Notes under the pieces: model-generated
The model's database searches: none
What the model was told of the DNA's origin: nothing
The model's input: only the letters and a program-made list of their open reading frames with translations
Shown here: positions 7,985 to 16,195 of the stretch, piece by piece
How positions within the stretch are numbered: position 1 is the stretch's first letter
How the letters are laid out: every line of letters starts with the position of its first letter
From: CALMEC01 sp964393105
GTDB taxonomy: Bacteria; Actinomycetota; Thermoleophilia; Miltoncostaeales; Miltoncostaeaceae
Direction: 5' to 3'
NCBI GenBank assembly: GCA_964393105.1
Contig: CAYMSM010000023.1
Span: 1 to 49,667, forward strand
Length of the DNA: 49,667 nt
Program-made: the position numbers and the translations under genes

Positions 7985-8971
7985 ATGCGGGCCATGCGGA
8001 GTAGATCCGATCACGGTTCGGTACCGGACAATGCAACGCAGAGACCACCTCGCCGTCCCGTCCACACGTACTCCATCGTTGCGCGAGACCCGGTGACGGG
8101 GGACCTGGGGTGTGCGGTGCAGAGTCACTGGTTCAACGTCGGCACCCTTGTGTTGTGGGCCGAGCCGGGGGTCGGGGCAGTCGCGACGCAGAGCTTTGTC
8201 GAGCCCGCCTACGGGCCACGTGGACTGGCGCGGATGCGCGCGGGGATCGATGCTCAGGGCGCGCTCGCCGAGCTGACCGCGGACGACGCTGAGCGCGAGG
8301 TGCGCCAGGTGGCATTGGTCGACGCGGCTGGTCGCGTCGCCGTCCACACCGGCTCCGGCTGCATCGAGGCTGCGGGTCATGAGGTCGGCGACGGGTTCAG
8401 CGTCCAGGCCAACATGATGGCGAGCGAAGCAGTCTGGCCGGCGATGGCGAGCGCCTACCGCAAGGGCTTGACCAATCTGGGTCTGCCCGACCGCTTGCTG
8501 GCCGCCCTGGCCGCAGCCCAGGACGCGGGCGGGGACTTCCGCGGCGAGCAGAGCGCCGCGATCCTGATCGTCGGTGGAGCGCGCACCGACCGCCCCTGGG
8601 AAGCCACCCGCGTCGACCTGCGTGTCGAGGACCATCCCGATCCCATCGGCGAGCTGACCCGCCTTCTCGGGCTGCAATACGCGTACGACCTGATGAACGA
8701 CGGTGACGCTGCTGCGGCCAAAGCCGATTGGGACCGCGCGCTTACCGCATACGCCGACGCCGCCCGGTTGGCGCCTCAGGTGGTGGAGCTGCCGTTCTGG
8801 CATGCGGTCGCCCTCGTCAACGGCGGTCGCATCGAGGAGGCCGTGCCCATCTTCGCCGATGTCCTCCGTCGCGAGCCGCGCTGGCGCGACGCGATCGACC
8901 GGCTGGTGCGCGCGAACCAACTGCCTGACGACGACGGGCTGATCGCCAGACTCACCTCCGCAGGCAGCTGA
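7985..8971 (+). CDS. DUF1028 family protein (Ntn-hydrolase-like) with C-terminal TPR-like helices
   Basis: 328 residues from ATG 7985; ATG 7994 is an equal alternative, and neither has a clear ribosome site. The conserved DUF1028 core starts near residue 27 with TYSIVARDPVTGDLGCAVQSHWF and runs to about residue 230 (SVQANMMAS, RGEQSAAILIV and RVDDHPDP-like VRVEDHP region). The family has an Ntn-hydrolase fold and no well-established substrate. The last hundred residues contain a tetratricopeptide-like helical pair (ALTAYADAARLAPQ... and EAVPIFADVLRREPRW), probably a protein-interaction module. The gene points away from homoserine dehydrogenase and ends convergently with the CDF transporter gene. 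Confidence 0.8.
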   Translation: MRAMRSRSDHGSVPDNATQRPPRRPVHTYSIVARDPVTGDLGCAVQSHWFNVGTLVLWAEPGVGAVATQSFVEPAYGPRGLARMRAGIDAQGALAELTADDAEREVRQVALVDAAGRVAVHTGSGCIEAAGHEVGDGFSVQANMMASEAVWPAMASAYRKGLTNLGLPDRLLAALAAAQDAGGDFRGEQSAAILIVGGARTDRPWEATRVDLRVEDHPDPIGELTRLLGLQYAYDLMNDGDAAAAKADWDRALTAYADAARLAPQVVELPFWHAVALVNGGRIEEAVPIFADVLRREPRWRDAIDRLVRANQLPDDDGLIARLTSAGS

Positions 8972-9338
8972 GCCACCCCGGCCCGGGCCCTGCGGCCGGG
9001 AGCCATAACCGCGACCGGGGCAACCGTGGTTGTTACAGCAGTGCACCGACCTGCGCCAAACCTGTTACAACACTCACTCGGATGATGTAACCATTGACCG
9101 ACGCGGACACGGCCAATTGGCAGACGATGACACGCCTCGGCGCGGGAGATGCCCTGGGTCCAGGTCGAGGGTTGTCCCCTCTTCGGACGATCGCCCGGTT
9201 GGACGACTCGCAGGATTGGTGGTCCGACGGCGACATACCGCTGGCGTTCCGACGGCTGGGACGCTTCGCGATGCGGTGTCCTCGTTTGCCCGCATATTCC
9301 CGATTGCGAGTCCTACTTCCCCTCGGACCACTGGCTCA
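8972..9338. repeat. Intergenic repeat block B in a convergent gap
   Basis: A 367-base gap between the 3' ends of two convergent genes. It holds a hairpin just after DUF1028 (CCCGGCC 8977-8983 with GGCCGGG 8994-9000), the palindrome CAACCGTGGTTG (9021-9032), and three GTTACA sites (9031-9037, 9063-9069, inverted at 9086-9091). It also has the module ATTGACCGACGCG (9093-9105) plus GGCCAATTGGCA (9111-9122), and a tail GCGAGTCCTACTTCCCCTC (9306-9324) shared with block A. I see no gene. Confidence 0.6.
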
Positions 9339-10271
9339 TCAGGAGGGCGTGCCGTTCCCCCTGTCGATGGTGTGGATGCGCTCGGTCGCGTGTTCGGTCT
9401 GCAGCGTGGTGTGGTGGATGCCGAACCGCTCATCGAGTAGTCGCTCGAGCTCCCGCGTGCGCAGGTGGCAGTCCTCGTGCCGGTCGACGATTACGTGCGC
9501 CGAGAGCGCCGGGAAGCCTGAACTGACCTCCCAGACGTGGAGGTCATGTACCTCGACCACGCCGGGATGCTCGGCCATGGCGCTTCCGATCTCATCCGGG
9601 TCCAGACCTTCCGGCGCGGCTTCGAGCAACACCCTCCCCGTCGCGCGCAGCAGCCCCCATGATGAGCGGATCATCAGGACCGCGACGAAGAGCGCCGCGA
9701 TCGCGTCGGCGCGATCTGCCCCCGTCGCCAGGATCACGGCCCCGGCGATCATGGCTGCGATCGACCCGAGTAGGTCCATCAGGACGTGTTGGTAGCTGCC
9801 CTCGATGTTGAGGCTACGTCGGTCCGCACCGTTCAGCACCCACAGCGCCGCCACGTTGACGAAGGCTCCGATCGTCGCGACCACCAGCACCGAGGCGCCC
9901 CCGACGTCCGGTGGATCGATCAACCTCCGCACGCCCTCGTAGATGACGAGGCCCGCCAGCACCAGCAAGGTGATGCCGTTGGCCTGGGCGGAGAGGATCT
10001 CGACCCGGCGCAAACCGAAGGTCATGGCGCCAAACGCAGGTCGCACCGCGAGACGAAGCGCGACGAGTGTCAGCGCGAGCGCGAGCGCGTCGACCAACAT
10101 GTGGCCGGCGTCGGCGAGCAGCGCGACAGACGATGCGAGGATCCCGACGACGACCTCGATTACGAGGAATGCCACGATCAGGCCGAGGACGACCGCCACG
10201 CGCCGGCCGCCGGCATCGCCATGTCCATGCCCGTGGTGGTGGTTCCCCTGAATGTGGACCCGCCCGCTCAC
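9339..10271 (-). CDS. Cation diffusion facilitator, zinc-exporter type
   Basis: 310 residues, a CzcD/ZitB-like antiporter expected to export Zn2+ (possibly Cd2+ or Co2+) in exchange for protons. A His-rich N-terminus (HHHGHGHG) is followed by six membrane segments. Transport-site residues are visible in TM2 (DAGHMLVD) and TM5 (HVLMDLLGS); the HxxxD pair in both is the zinc-type arrangement. The cytoplasmic C-terminal domain (from about 215) carries HDLHVWEVSSG and HVIVDRHEDCH, which match the metal-binding dimerisation domain. GTG start, 21 bases after the stop of the cystathionine gamma-lyase/synthase gene, so it is probably the third gene of that operon. Confidence 0.9.
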   Translation of the reverse strand: MSGRVHIQGNHHHGHGHGDAGGRRVAVVLGLIVAFLVIEVVVGILASSVALLADAGHMLVDALALALTLVALRLAVRPAFGAMTFGLRRVEILSAQANGITLLVLAGLVIYEGVRRLIDPPDVGGASVLVVATIGAFVNVAALWVLNGADRRSLNIEGSYQHVLMDLLGSIAAMIAGAVILATGADRADAIAALFVAVLMIRSSWGLLRATGRVLLEAAPEGLDPDEIGSAMAEHPGVVEVHDLHVWEVSSGFPALSAHVIVDRHEDCHLRTRELERLLDERFGIHHTTLQTEHATERIHTIDRGNGTPS

Positions 10272-10292
10272 ACGTTCAGGGTACTGCGACTT

Positions 10293-11486
10293 CTACACGC
10301 CGCCCTCACCACGGCTCTTCGGCGGCGTAGAGAAGCTCCGATCGAGCATCGTGTCGAGGTCGCGCATCAGGTCGTCGGCGTGCTCGATCCCGACCGAGAG
10401 GCGGATCAAGTCATCGGGCACCTCGAAGCCGGACCCGGCGAGCGACGCGTGGGTCATCGCGCCGGGGTGCTCGATCAGGCTCTCGACCCCGCCCAGGCTC
10501 TCGCCGAGGGTCCAGATGCCGGTGGGTCCCGTGAGCGCGGCGTCGGCCGCCGCCCGCCCGCCGTGCACGCGGAACGAGATCATGCCGCCGAAGTCCGCCA
10601 TCTGGCGGGCGGCGGCCTCGTGGTTGGGGTGGTTGGGAAGGCCCGGATAGAACACCTCGCCCACCGCCGGGTGGGTGACGAGGTGCTCCACGATGTGCCG
10701 CGCGTTCTCACAATGGCGGTCCATCCGCACGGCCAGGGTCTTGACGCCGCGAAGCGTCAGGAAGCAGTCGAGCGGGCCGGGAACAGCGCCGGCACCGTTC
10801 TGGACGAAGTGCAGGCGCTCGGCGACAGCCGCGTCGCGCGTGCCGACGAACCCGCCGACGACGTCCGAATGTCCGCCGATGTACTTGGTCGTGGAATGGA
10901 CGACGAGGTCGGCGCCCAATACCAGCGGCTGCTGCAGGTACGGGCTCGCGAACGTGTTGTCGACAACCAGCATCGCGCCGGCGGTCTTGGCGAGTCTGGC
11001 GATGTCGCGGATGTCGACGACCTTGAGGAGCGGATTGGAGGGCGTCTCGATCCAGATGAGGTCCGTCGGGTCGGACAGGGCGTCGGCGGCGACGACCGGG
11101 TCTGCCAGATCGGCGTAGGCGAACCGGTAGCCCTTCGGCTCGAGGAGCTTCGAGAACAGGCGGTAGGTGCCACCGTAGACGTCGTTGATCGCGACGGTGC
11201 GGCCACCGGCGGGGATCAGCTCCATAATCGCGCTGATCGCGCCCATGCCCGACGCGAACGCCACGCCGTGGTCGGCCTCCTCGAGTGACGCCAGGCACGC
11301 CTCGAGTGCCGTACGCGTCGGGTTGATCGTGCGCGCGTAGTCGTGGCCGCCACGCATCGCTCCGACGCCGTCCTGCGCGAATGTGGAGGTCTGGTAGATG
11401 GGCACGTTGACCGAACCGGTCTGCGGGTCGGGATCCTGGCCGGCATGAATGGCCCGGGTCTCGAACTCCATCGCCTCCCCGCTCAC
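10293..11486 (-). CDS. Cystathionine gamma-lyase / gamma-synthase (Cys/Met PLP enzyme)
   Basis: 397 residues of the PLP-dependent trans-sulfuration family. The PLP lysine is in STTKYIGGHSDVVGG; YGGTYRLF and the NPTR motif of this family are present. Sequence alone does not separate lyase (cystathionine to cysteine) from synthase (homoserine ester plus cysteine to cystathionine). Its position directly after a cystathionine beta-synthase gene favours a lyase role in making cysteine from homocysteine (inference). GTG 11486 overlaps the upstream stop codon by four bases (GTGA), indicating translational coupling; ATG 11471 inside the frame is a less likely start because the GGGGAGG before it is too close. 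Confidence 0.92.
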   Translation of the reverse strand: MSGEAMEFETRAIHAGQDPDPQTGSVNVPIYQTSTFAQDGVGAMRGGHDYARTINPTRTALEACLASLEEADHGVAFASGMGAISAIMELIPAGGRTVAINDVYGGTYRLFSKLLEPKGYRFAYADLADPVVAADALSDPTDLIWIETPSNPLLKVVDIRDIARLAKTAGAMLVVDNTFASPYLQQPLVLGADLVVHSTTKYIGGHSDVVGGFVGTRDAAVAERLHFVQNGAGAVPGPLDCFLTLRGVKTLAVRMDRHCENARHIVEHLVTHPAVGEVFYPGLPNHPNHEAAARQMADFGGMISFRVHGGRAAADAALTGPTGIWTLGESLGGVESLIEHPGAMTHASLAGSGFEVPDDLIRLSVGIEHADDLMRDLDTMLDRSFSTPPKSRGEGGV

Positions 11487-12871
11487 CGGCGATGGGCCAG
11501 GAACTCGAGCAGGTCGGTCCGCGTCAGCACACCCGCGGCGGTTCCGCCGTCGGCGACGACCACCGCGGGCTGGGCCTGCAGGTCACCGTAGATCTCTTCG
11601 ATCTGCTGATCCGAGCGGATGACGCGGAGCGGAGCGGCCATGGCATCGGTGACGGGCAGCTGCAGCGCGTCGGGCCCCTCGCGGAATACCCGGTCGAGCA
11701 GCTCGCGCTCCAGCACCGAGCCCAGGATCTGGTCCAGCGAGCAGGGGAAGCAATCGCCGTTGGCCATCACCGGGATCTGCGAGATGCCGTAGCGCTGCAG
11801 GAGCGCGATGGCCTCCCCGACCTTCTGGTCGGCCGCCACCGAGACGACGCTCGGGATCTCGGGCTCCTCGAGCTGCTTTGCGCGAAGCAGCTGCGCGACG
11901 GTGGCGGTGGGCGCGGGCCGGTCGAGCATCCCGTGCTCGCGAAGCCACTCGTCGTTGAAGACCTTCGACAGGTAGGGACGCCCGCCATCCGGCAGGATCA
12001 CGAGCACGGTCTTCTCGGGGGGAAGCTCGGCGGCGACCTGGATCGCGGCGTGCAAAGCAAGCCCGGCGGAGCCGCCGACCAGGATGCCCTCCTTGCGCGC
12101 CATGAAGCGTGCCGCGGCGAACGAGTCCCTGTCGGACACGGTGATCCACCGGTCGACGATCGTCCGATCGAATGCGGTCGGCCAGAAGTCCTCGCCGACG
12201 CCCTCCACCAGATATGGCTTGATCACCTGCGTCGAGTAGATCGATCCGTCGGGGTCGGCGCCAACCACCTCAATCGACGGCTTCTGTTCCTTCAGATACC
12301 GACCGACCCCGGTCGCGGTTCCTCCCGTGCCGACACCCAAGACCAGCACGTCCAAGTCGTCCCCCATCTGGTCCCAGATCTCGGGCCCGGTGGTGGCATA
12401 GTGCGCGGCCGGGTTCGACTGGTTGTGGTACTGGTTGGGGTTGAACGCGCCGGGCGTCTCCTCGGTGAGGCGCTTGGACTGCGAGTAGTAACTGGAGGGG
12501 TCCTCGGGCTCGACGTTGGTCGGGCACACCACGACCTCGGCGCCGAACGCGCGCAGCAGCGAGATCTTCTCCTGCGACATCTTGTCGGGCATCACGAAGA
12601 TGCAGCGGTACCCACGCTGGGCGGCCACCATCGCAAGGCCGACACCGGTGTTGCCCGACGTCGGCTCGACGATGACACCGCCGGGCTTGAGCAAGCCGTC
12701 GCGCTCAGCCTGCTCGATCATCGGCAGCCCGATGCGGTCCTTGATCGACCCGCCCGGGTTCATGTACTCGAGCTTGGCGAGCAGGCGCGCCCCGCCAGGG
12801 GGCTGCAGCGCCGGAAGCCGCACGATCGGCGTATCGCCAACCAGGTCCAACACGGTCGGGAACTCGCGCAT
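11483..12871 (-). CDS. Cystathionine beta-synthase with C-terminal CBS domain pair
   Basis: 462 residues. It condenses homocysteine with serine to form cystathionine, using PLP. The catalytic domain (about 1-320) shows the PLP lysine in NPGGSIKDRIG, the EPTSGNTGVGLA loop and GVGTGGTATGVGRYLKE. Two CBS motifs follow (about 330-460, including KVGEAIALLQRYGISQIPV and PAVVVADGGTAAGVLTRTDLL), usually regulatory. First gene of a three-gene operon with the gamma-lyase/synthase and a zinc exporter. TAGGAT lies six bases before the ATG and could be either a -10 box for a leaderless transcript or a ribosome site (AGGA). Confidence 0.94.
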   Translation of the reverse strand: MREFPTVLDLVGDTPIVRLPALQPPGGARLLAKLEYMNPGGSIKDRIGLPMIEQAERDGLLKPGGVIVEPTSGNTGVGLAMVAAQRGYRCIFVMPDKMSQEKISLLRAFGAEVVVCPTNVEPEDPSSYYSQSKRLTEETPGAFNPNQYHNQSNPAAHYATTGPEIWDQMGDDLDVLVLGVGTGGTATGVGRYLKEQKPSIEVVGADPDGSIYSTQVIKPYLVEGVGEDFWPTAFDRTIVDRWITVSDRDSFAAARFMARKEGILVGGSAGLALHAAIQVAAELPPEKTVLVILPDGGRPYLSKVFNDEWLREHGMLDRPAPTATVAQLLRAKQLEEPEIPSVVSVAADQKVGEAIALLQRYGISQIPVMANGDCFPCSLDQILGSVLERELLDRVFREGPDALQLPVTDAMAAPLRVIRSDQQIEEIYGDLQAQPAVVVADGGTAAGVLTRTDLLEFLAHRR

Positions 12872-13021
12872 ACGATGATCCTAGACCACACTCACGCACG
12901 ACCTGTCCCTCAGACCGCTGCAACCGACTGATTCCCCCGCGAAAATGTGCTGCCGGGCGCACCACGACGAACAGAGGGACATCTGTCGGCCGGGCTCAGC
13001 GTGTACGGTTGCGGGGTCTCG
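12872..13021. promoter_or_regulatory. Divergent promoter region between cbs-type gene and E1 alpha gene
   Basis: 150 bases between divergent operons. An inverted pair TGTCCCTC (12904-12911) and GAGGGACA (12974-12981) brackets the middle and could be an operator for either side. TAGGAT at 12878-12883 on the minus strand fits a -10 box for the cystathionine operon. TACGGT (13004-13009) is a candidate -10 for the dehydrogenase operon. No good -35 boxes are visible. Confidence 0.35.
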
Positions 13022-14098
13022 ATGGCGACTGTTGCCCCCTTCGACATCCCGTACACCAGGATCATCGCCCCCGACGGGAGCGTTGACGGTGACCTACCGG
13101 ATTTCGCACGTGACCCCGCTGGGGTGATCCCGCTCTACCGGGCGATGGTCCGCACCCGGACGTTCGACGCACGGGCGATCGCGCTGCACCGGACCGGACG
13201 GCTCGGGACCTATCCCTCGGGCCTGGGGCAGGAGGCCGTGGGGGCCGGGATCGCCCGGGCGATGCAGGCAGAGGACGTGCTCGTTCCGGCGTATCGGGAC
13301 ACCGGCGCGCAGCTCGGCCGGGGCGTCACCCCCTTTGAGCTGTTGATGTACTGGGGCGGCGACGAGCGCGGCAGCGACTACTCGGGCCCGCGTCGCGACT
13401 TCCCGGTCTCGATCACCGTCGGGGAGCATCCGCCGCACGCCGCGGGCGTCGCCCTGGCGATGCAGATCCGGCGCGAGCCGCGCGTCGCGGTATGCACGCT
13501 CGGCGACGGTGCCACGTCCAAGGGCGCGTTCTACGAGGCGATCAACGTCGCCGGGTCGATGTGGCTGCCGCTCGTCGTGGTGATCGTCAACAACCAGTGG
13601 GCCATCTCGGCCCCGCGCGCCATCCAGTCCGGCGCGCCGACCCTGGCGCAGAAGGCCGTCGCCGCAGGGTTCCCCGGCGAGCAGGTCGACGGCAACGACG
13701 TCGTCGCCGTCGCCGACGTCTGCACGCGGGCAGTCGAGCGCGCGCGCTCGGGCGACGGCCCGACGCTGATCGAGGCCGTCACGTACCGGCTGGGCGATCA
13801 CACGACCGTTGACGACGCCCGGCGCTACCGCGAGGACGCCGAGGTCAGCCGCGCGTGGGCCAACGAGCCCGTCGGCCGCATCCGCGCATACCTGGTCGCA
13901 GCCGGCGCCTGGACCAAAGAGGACGAAGAGGGCCTGCTCGCCGAATGCGCGGCCGAGATCGACCGCGCCGCCGAGGAGTACCTCGCCACACCGGGCATGC
14001 CCGTCGAGGCCATGTTCGACCGGCTCTACGAGGAGCTCCCGCCGAACGTCGAGGCTCAGCGCCGCCAGGCCATGCGGGAGTCCGCCGCCGATGCCTGA
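13022..14098 (+). CDS. pdhA: 2-oxoacid dehydrogenase E1 component, alpha subunit
   Basis: 358 residues. With the beta subunit it decarboxylates a 2-oxoacid on thiamine diphosphate and passes the acyl group to E2 lipoyl. The thiamine-diphosphate motif is complete: GDGATSKGAFYEAIN followed by NNQWAIS. GTYPSGLGQEAVGAG, AYRDTGAQLGRG and YRLGDHTTVDD are typical of bacterial PDH E1 alpha; the substrate may be pyruvate or a branched-chain 2-oxoacid. ATG 13022 was chosen because the family sequence begins there; an upstream frame back to 12947 lacks family character. First gene of a tightly overlapping three-gene operon; no E3 gene lies in the window. Confidence 0.93.
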   Translation: MATVAPFDIPYTRIIAPDGSVDGDLPDFARDPAGVIPLYRAMVRTRTFDARAIALHRTGRLGTYPSGLGQEAVGAGIARAMQAEDVLVPAYRDTGAQLGRGVTPFELLMYWGGDERGSDYSGPRRDFPVSITVGEHPPHAAGVALAMQIRREPRVAVCTLGDGATSKGAFYEAINVAGSMWLPLVVVIVNNQWAISAPRAIQSGAPTLAQKAVAAGFPGEQVDGNDVVAVADVCTRAVERARSGDGPTLIEAVTYRLGDHTTVDDARRYREDAEVSRAWANEPVGRIRAYLVAAGAWTKEDEEGLLAECAAEIDRAAEEYLATPGMPVEAMFDRLYEELPPNVEAQRRQAMRESAADA

Positions 14099-15071
14099 GA
14101 TCACGTTCGTCCAGGCCGTCAACCAGGCGCTGCACTACGAGATGGGCAGCGACGAGCGCGTCCTCGTGCTGGGCGAGGACGTCGCCGCCACCGGCGGGGT
14201 ATTCCGCGCGACCGAGGGCCTGGTGGAGCGCTACGGACCCGACCGGGTCATCGACACGCCGATCTCGGAGACCGTCATCGCGGGGCTCGGTATCGGGCTG
14301 GCCGCAGAGGGCATGCGCCCGGTGGTCGAGATCCAGTTCACCGGGTTCATCTACCCCGCACTAGACCAGCTGCTCAACCACGCCTCGCGGCTACGCAACC
14401 GCACCCGTGGCAGGCTCACGTGCCCGATGGTCATGCGCGCCGCCGGTGGCGGGCTGATCAAGTCACCCGAGCATCATTCGGACACGCCCGAGGCGCTGCT
14501 CGCGACGGTTCCCGGACTCAAGGTCGTGGTGCCCTCGACGCCCGCCCAGGCCTACGGGCTGCTCTTGGCGGCCATCCGCGATCCCGATCCGGTCGTCGTG
14601 CTGGAGACGTCGCGTCTGTATCGCGCCCTGCGCGAGGACGTTCCCGACGACGGTGTGGCGCTGCCGATCGGCATGTCGTTCGTGCGCCGTGAGGGCGCCG
14701 ACCTGACGCTCGTCACGTGGGGCGGCATGGTTCCCGAGGTGCTGGCGGTCGCCGACGAGCTCGCAGCCGAAGGGGTCGAGACGGCGGTCATCGACGTCGC
14801 GTCGATCAGTCCGCTGGACATGGGCCCGATCCTCGAGTCCGTCGCGCAGACCGGCCGCTGCGTCATCGTTCACGAGGCAGCCAAGCAGGCCGGGTTCGGC
14901 GCCGAGATCGCCGCGCGCCTGGCCGACGAGGGTTTGACGTCGCTGGCCGCACCCGTCACGCGCACCACCGGCTACGACGCGATCTACCCGCTCGCCCGCC
15001 TGGAGGGTCGCTACGTCCCCGATCGGCGACGGATCACCGCAGCGGCCCGCAAGGTCTTGGAGTACGCGTGA
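14091..15071 (+). CDS. pdhB: 2-oxoacid dehydrogenase E1 component, beta subunit
   Basis: 326 residues, the transketolase-like partner of E1 alpha. Typical motifs are VLGEDVAATGGVFRAT, VIDTPISETVIAGLGIGLA, EIQFTGFIYPALDQL and HHSDTPEALLA, with the C-terminal transketolase domain ending in TTGYDAIYPLARLEGRYVPD. ATG 14091 overlaps the end of the alpha gene by eight bases, which supports co-translation in the heterotetramer. Confidence 0.94.
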   Translation: MPEITFVQAVNQALHYEMGSDERVLVLGEDVAATGGVFRATEGLVERYGPDRVIDTPISETVIAGLGIGLAAEGMRPVVEIQFTGFIYPALDQLLNHASRLRNRTRGRLTCPMVMRAAGGGLIKSPEHHSDTPEALLATVPGLKVVVPSTPAQAYGLLLAAIRDPDPVVVLETSRLYRALREDVPDDGVALPIGMSFVRREGADLTLVTWGGMVPEVLAVADELAAEGVETAVIDVASISPLDMGPILESVAQTGRCVIVHEAAKQAGFGAEIAARLADEGLTSLAAPVTRTTGYDAIYPLARLEGRYVPDRRRITAAARKVLEYA

Positions 15072-16195
15072 GAACGTTCGTCCTGCCCGACCTGGGCGAA
15101 GGCCTGCACGAAGCCGAGATCGTCGCGTGGCACGTCACGGTCGGTGACGTCGTGGTCGCCGACCAGCCGCTCGTCGCCGTCGAGACCGACAAGGCGGTCG
15201 TCGAGATTCCGGCCCCGTGGGGTGGGCGCATCGCCCAGCTGCACGGCGCACCCGGCGACATCGTCGAGACCGGCAACGCGCTCGTCGACTTCGACGACGG
15301 ATCCGGCCGGGAGTTCACCGGCATCGTCGGATCGGTCCCCGAGGGCGCAACGCCCACCCTGACCCCGTCCAACGTCTCGGTCACGCCCGCCCCCCGCACC
15401 CCGGTCGCAGCGGGTGGCATCGTGCAGGCGTCGCCCGCGGTACGCGCGCTCGCAAAGCGCCTGGGCGTCGACCTGACCGAGGTGACTCCGACGGGCCCCG
15501 GGGGGCTCGCGACCGCGGCCGACGTCGAACGCGCAGCCAAGGACCCGTCGGACGAGGACAGCATCTTCGAGGACCTGCGCGGCCCGCGGCGGGCGATGGC
15601 CGAGGCCATGACGCGCTCGGGCGCCGAGGTCGTCTCGGCGACGATCACGGACGAGGTCGATGTGGACGCCTGGCCCGCAGGCAGCGACGCGACGGTGCGG
15701 TTGATCCGAGCGATCTGCGTCGGCTGCAAGGCGGAGCCGTCGCTCAACGCCTGGTTGGATACGGGTGCGACGGGCCGCAAAGTGCATTCCCATGTGGACC
15801 TGGGCATCGCAGTCGATTCACCGGACGGCTTGTTCGTCCCGGTCTTGCGCGGTGCCGAGTCCATCCCGCCGCCGACTACGCGCGAGCGCCTCAACGAGTT
15901 GATCGCGGCGGTGCGCGATCGGTCGATCGCGGCCGAGGATCTGCGCGGGGCGACGATCACGCTGTCGAACTTCGGCTCGCTCGGCGGTCGCCACGCGGTC
16001 CTGGTCGTCGTCCCGCCCCAGGTGGCCATCCTGGGCGCCGGCCGCGCGGCGCCGCGGGTGGTGGCGCTCGACGGCCAACCCGTCGTTCACCGCGTGCTGC
16101 CCCTCTCGTTGACGGTCGACCACCGCGCCGTCGCCGGCGGCGAGGCCGCGCGGTTCCTGGCCGCGGTCGTGGCGGACCTGCGACTGCCCGGCTGA
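15068..16195 (+). CDS. pdhC: 2-oxoacid dehydrogenase E2 component (lipoyl acyltransferase)
   Basis: 375 residues. One N-terminal lipoyl domain (1-76) carries the lipoylation lysine at about 42 in VETDKAVVEIPAP. A peripheral-subunit-binding domain lies near 118-157 (ASPAVRALAKRLGVDLTEV), and the catalytic domain from about 170 to 375. It moves the acyl group from E1 to CoA. The active-site His is kept in SLTVDHRAVAGG, but the usual DHRxxDG has Ala in place of the Asp. The linkers are short and the protein is smaller than many E2s. GTG 15068 shares GTGA with the stop of the beta gene (four-base overlap). Confidence 0.92.
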   Translation: MRTFVLPDLGEGLHEAEIVAWHVTVGDVVVADQPLVAVETDKAVVEIPAPWGGRIAQLHGAPGDIVETGNALVDFDDGSGREFTGIVGSVPEGATPTLTPSNVSVTPAPRTPVAAGGIVQASPAVRALAKRLGVDLTEVTPTGPGGLATAADVERAAKDPSDEDSIFEDLRGPRRAMAEAMTRSGAEVVSATITDEVDVDAWPAGSDATVRLIRAICVGCKAEPSLNAWLDTGATGRKVHSHVDLGIAVDSPDGLFVPVLRGAESIPPPTTRERLNELIAAVRDRSIAAEDLRGATITLSNFGSLGGRHAVLVVVPPQVAILGAGRAAPRVVALDGQPVVHRVLPLSLTVDHRAVAGGEAARFLAAVVADLRLPG

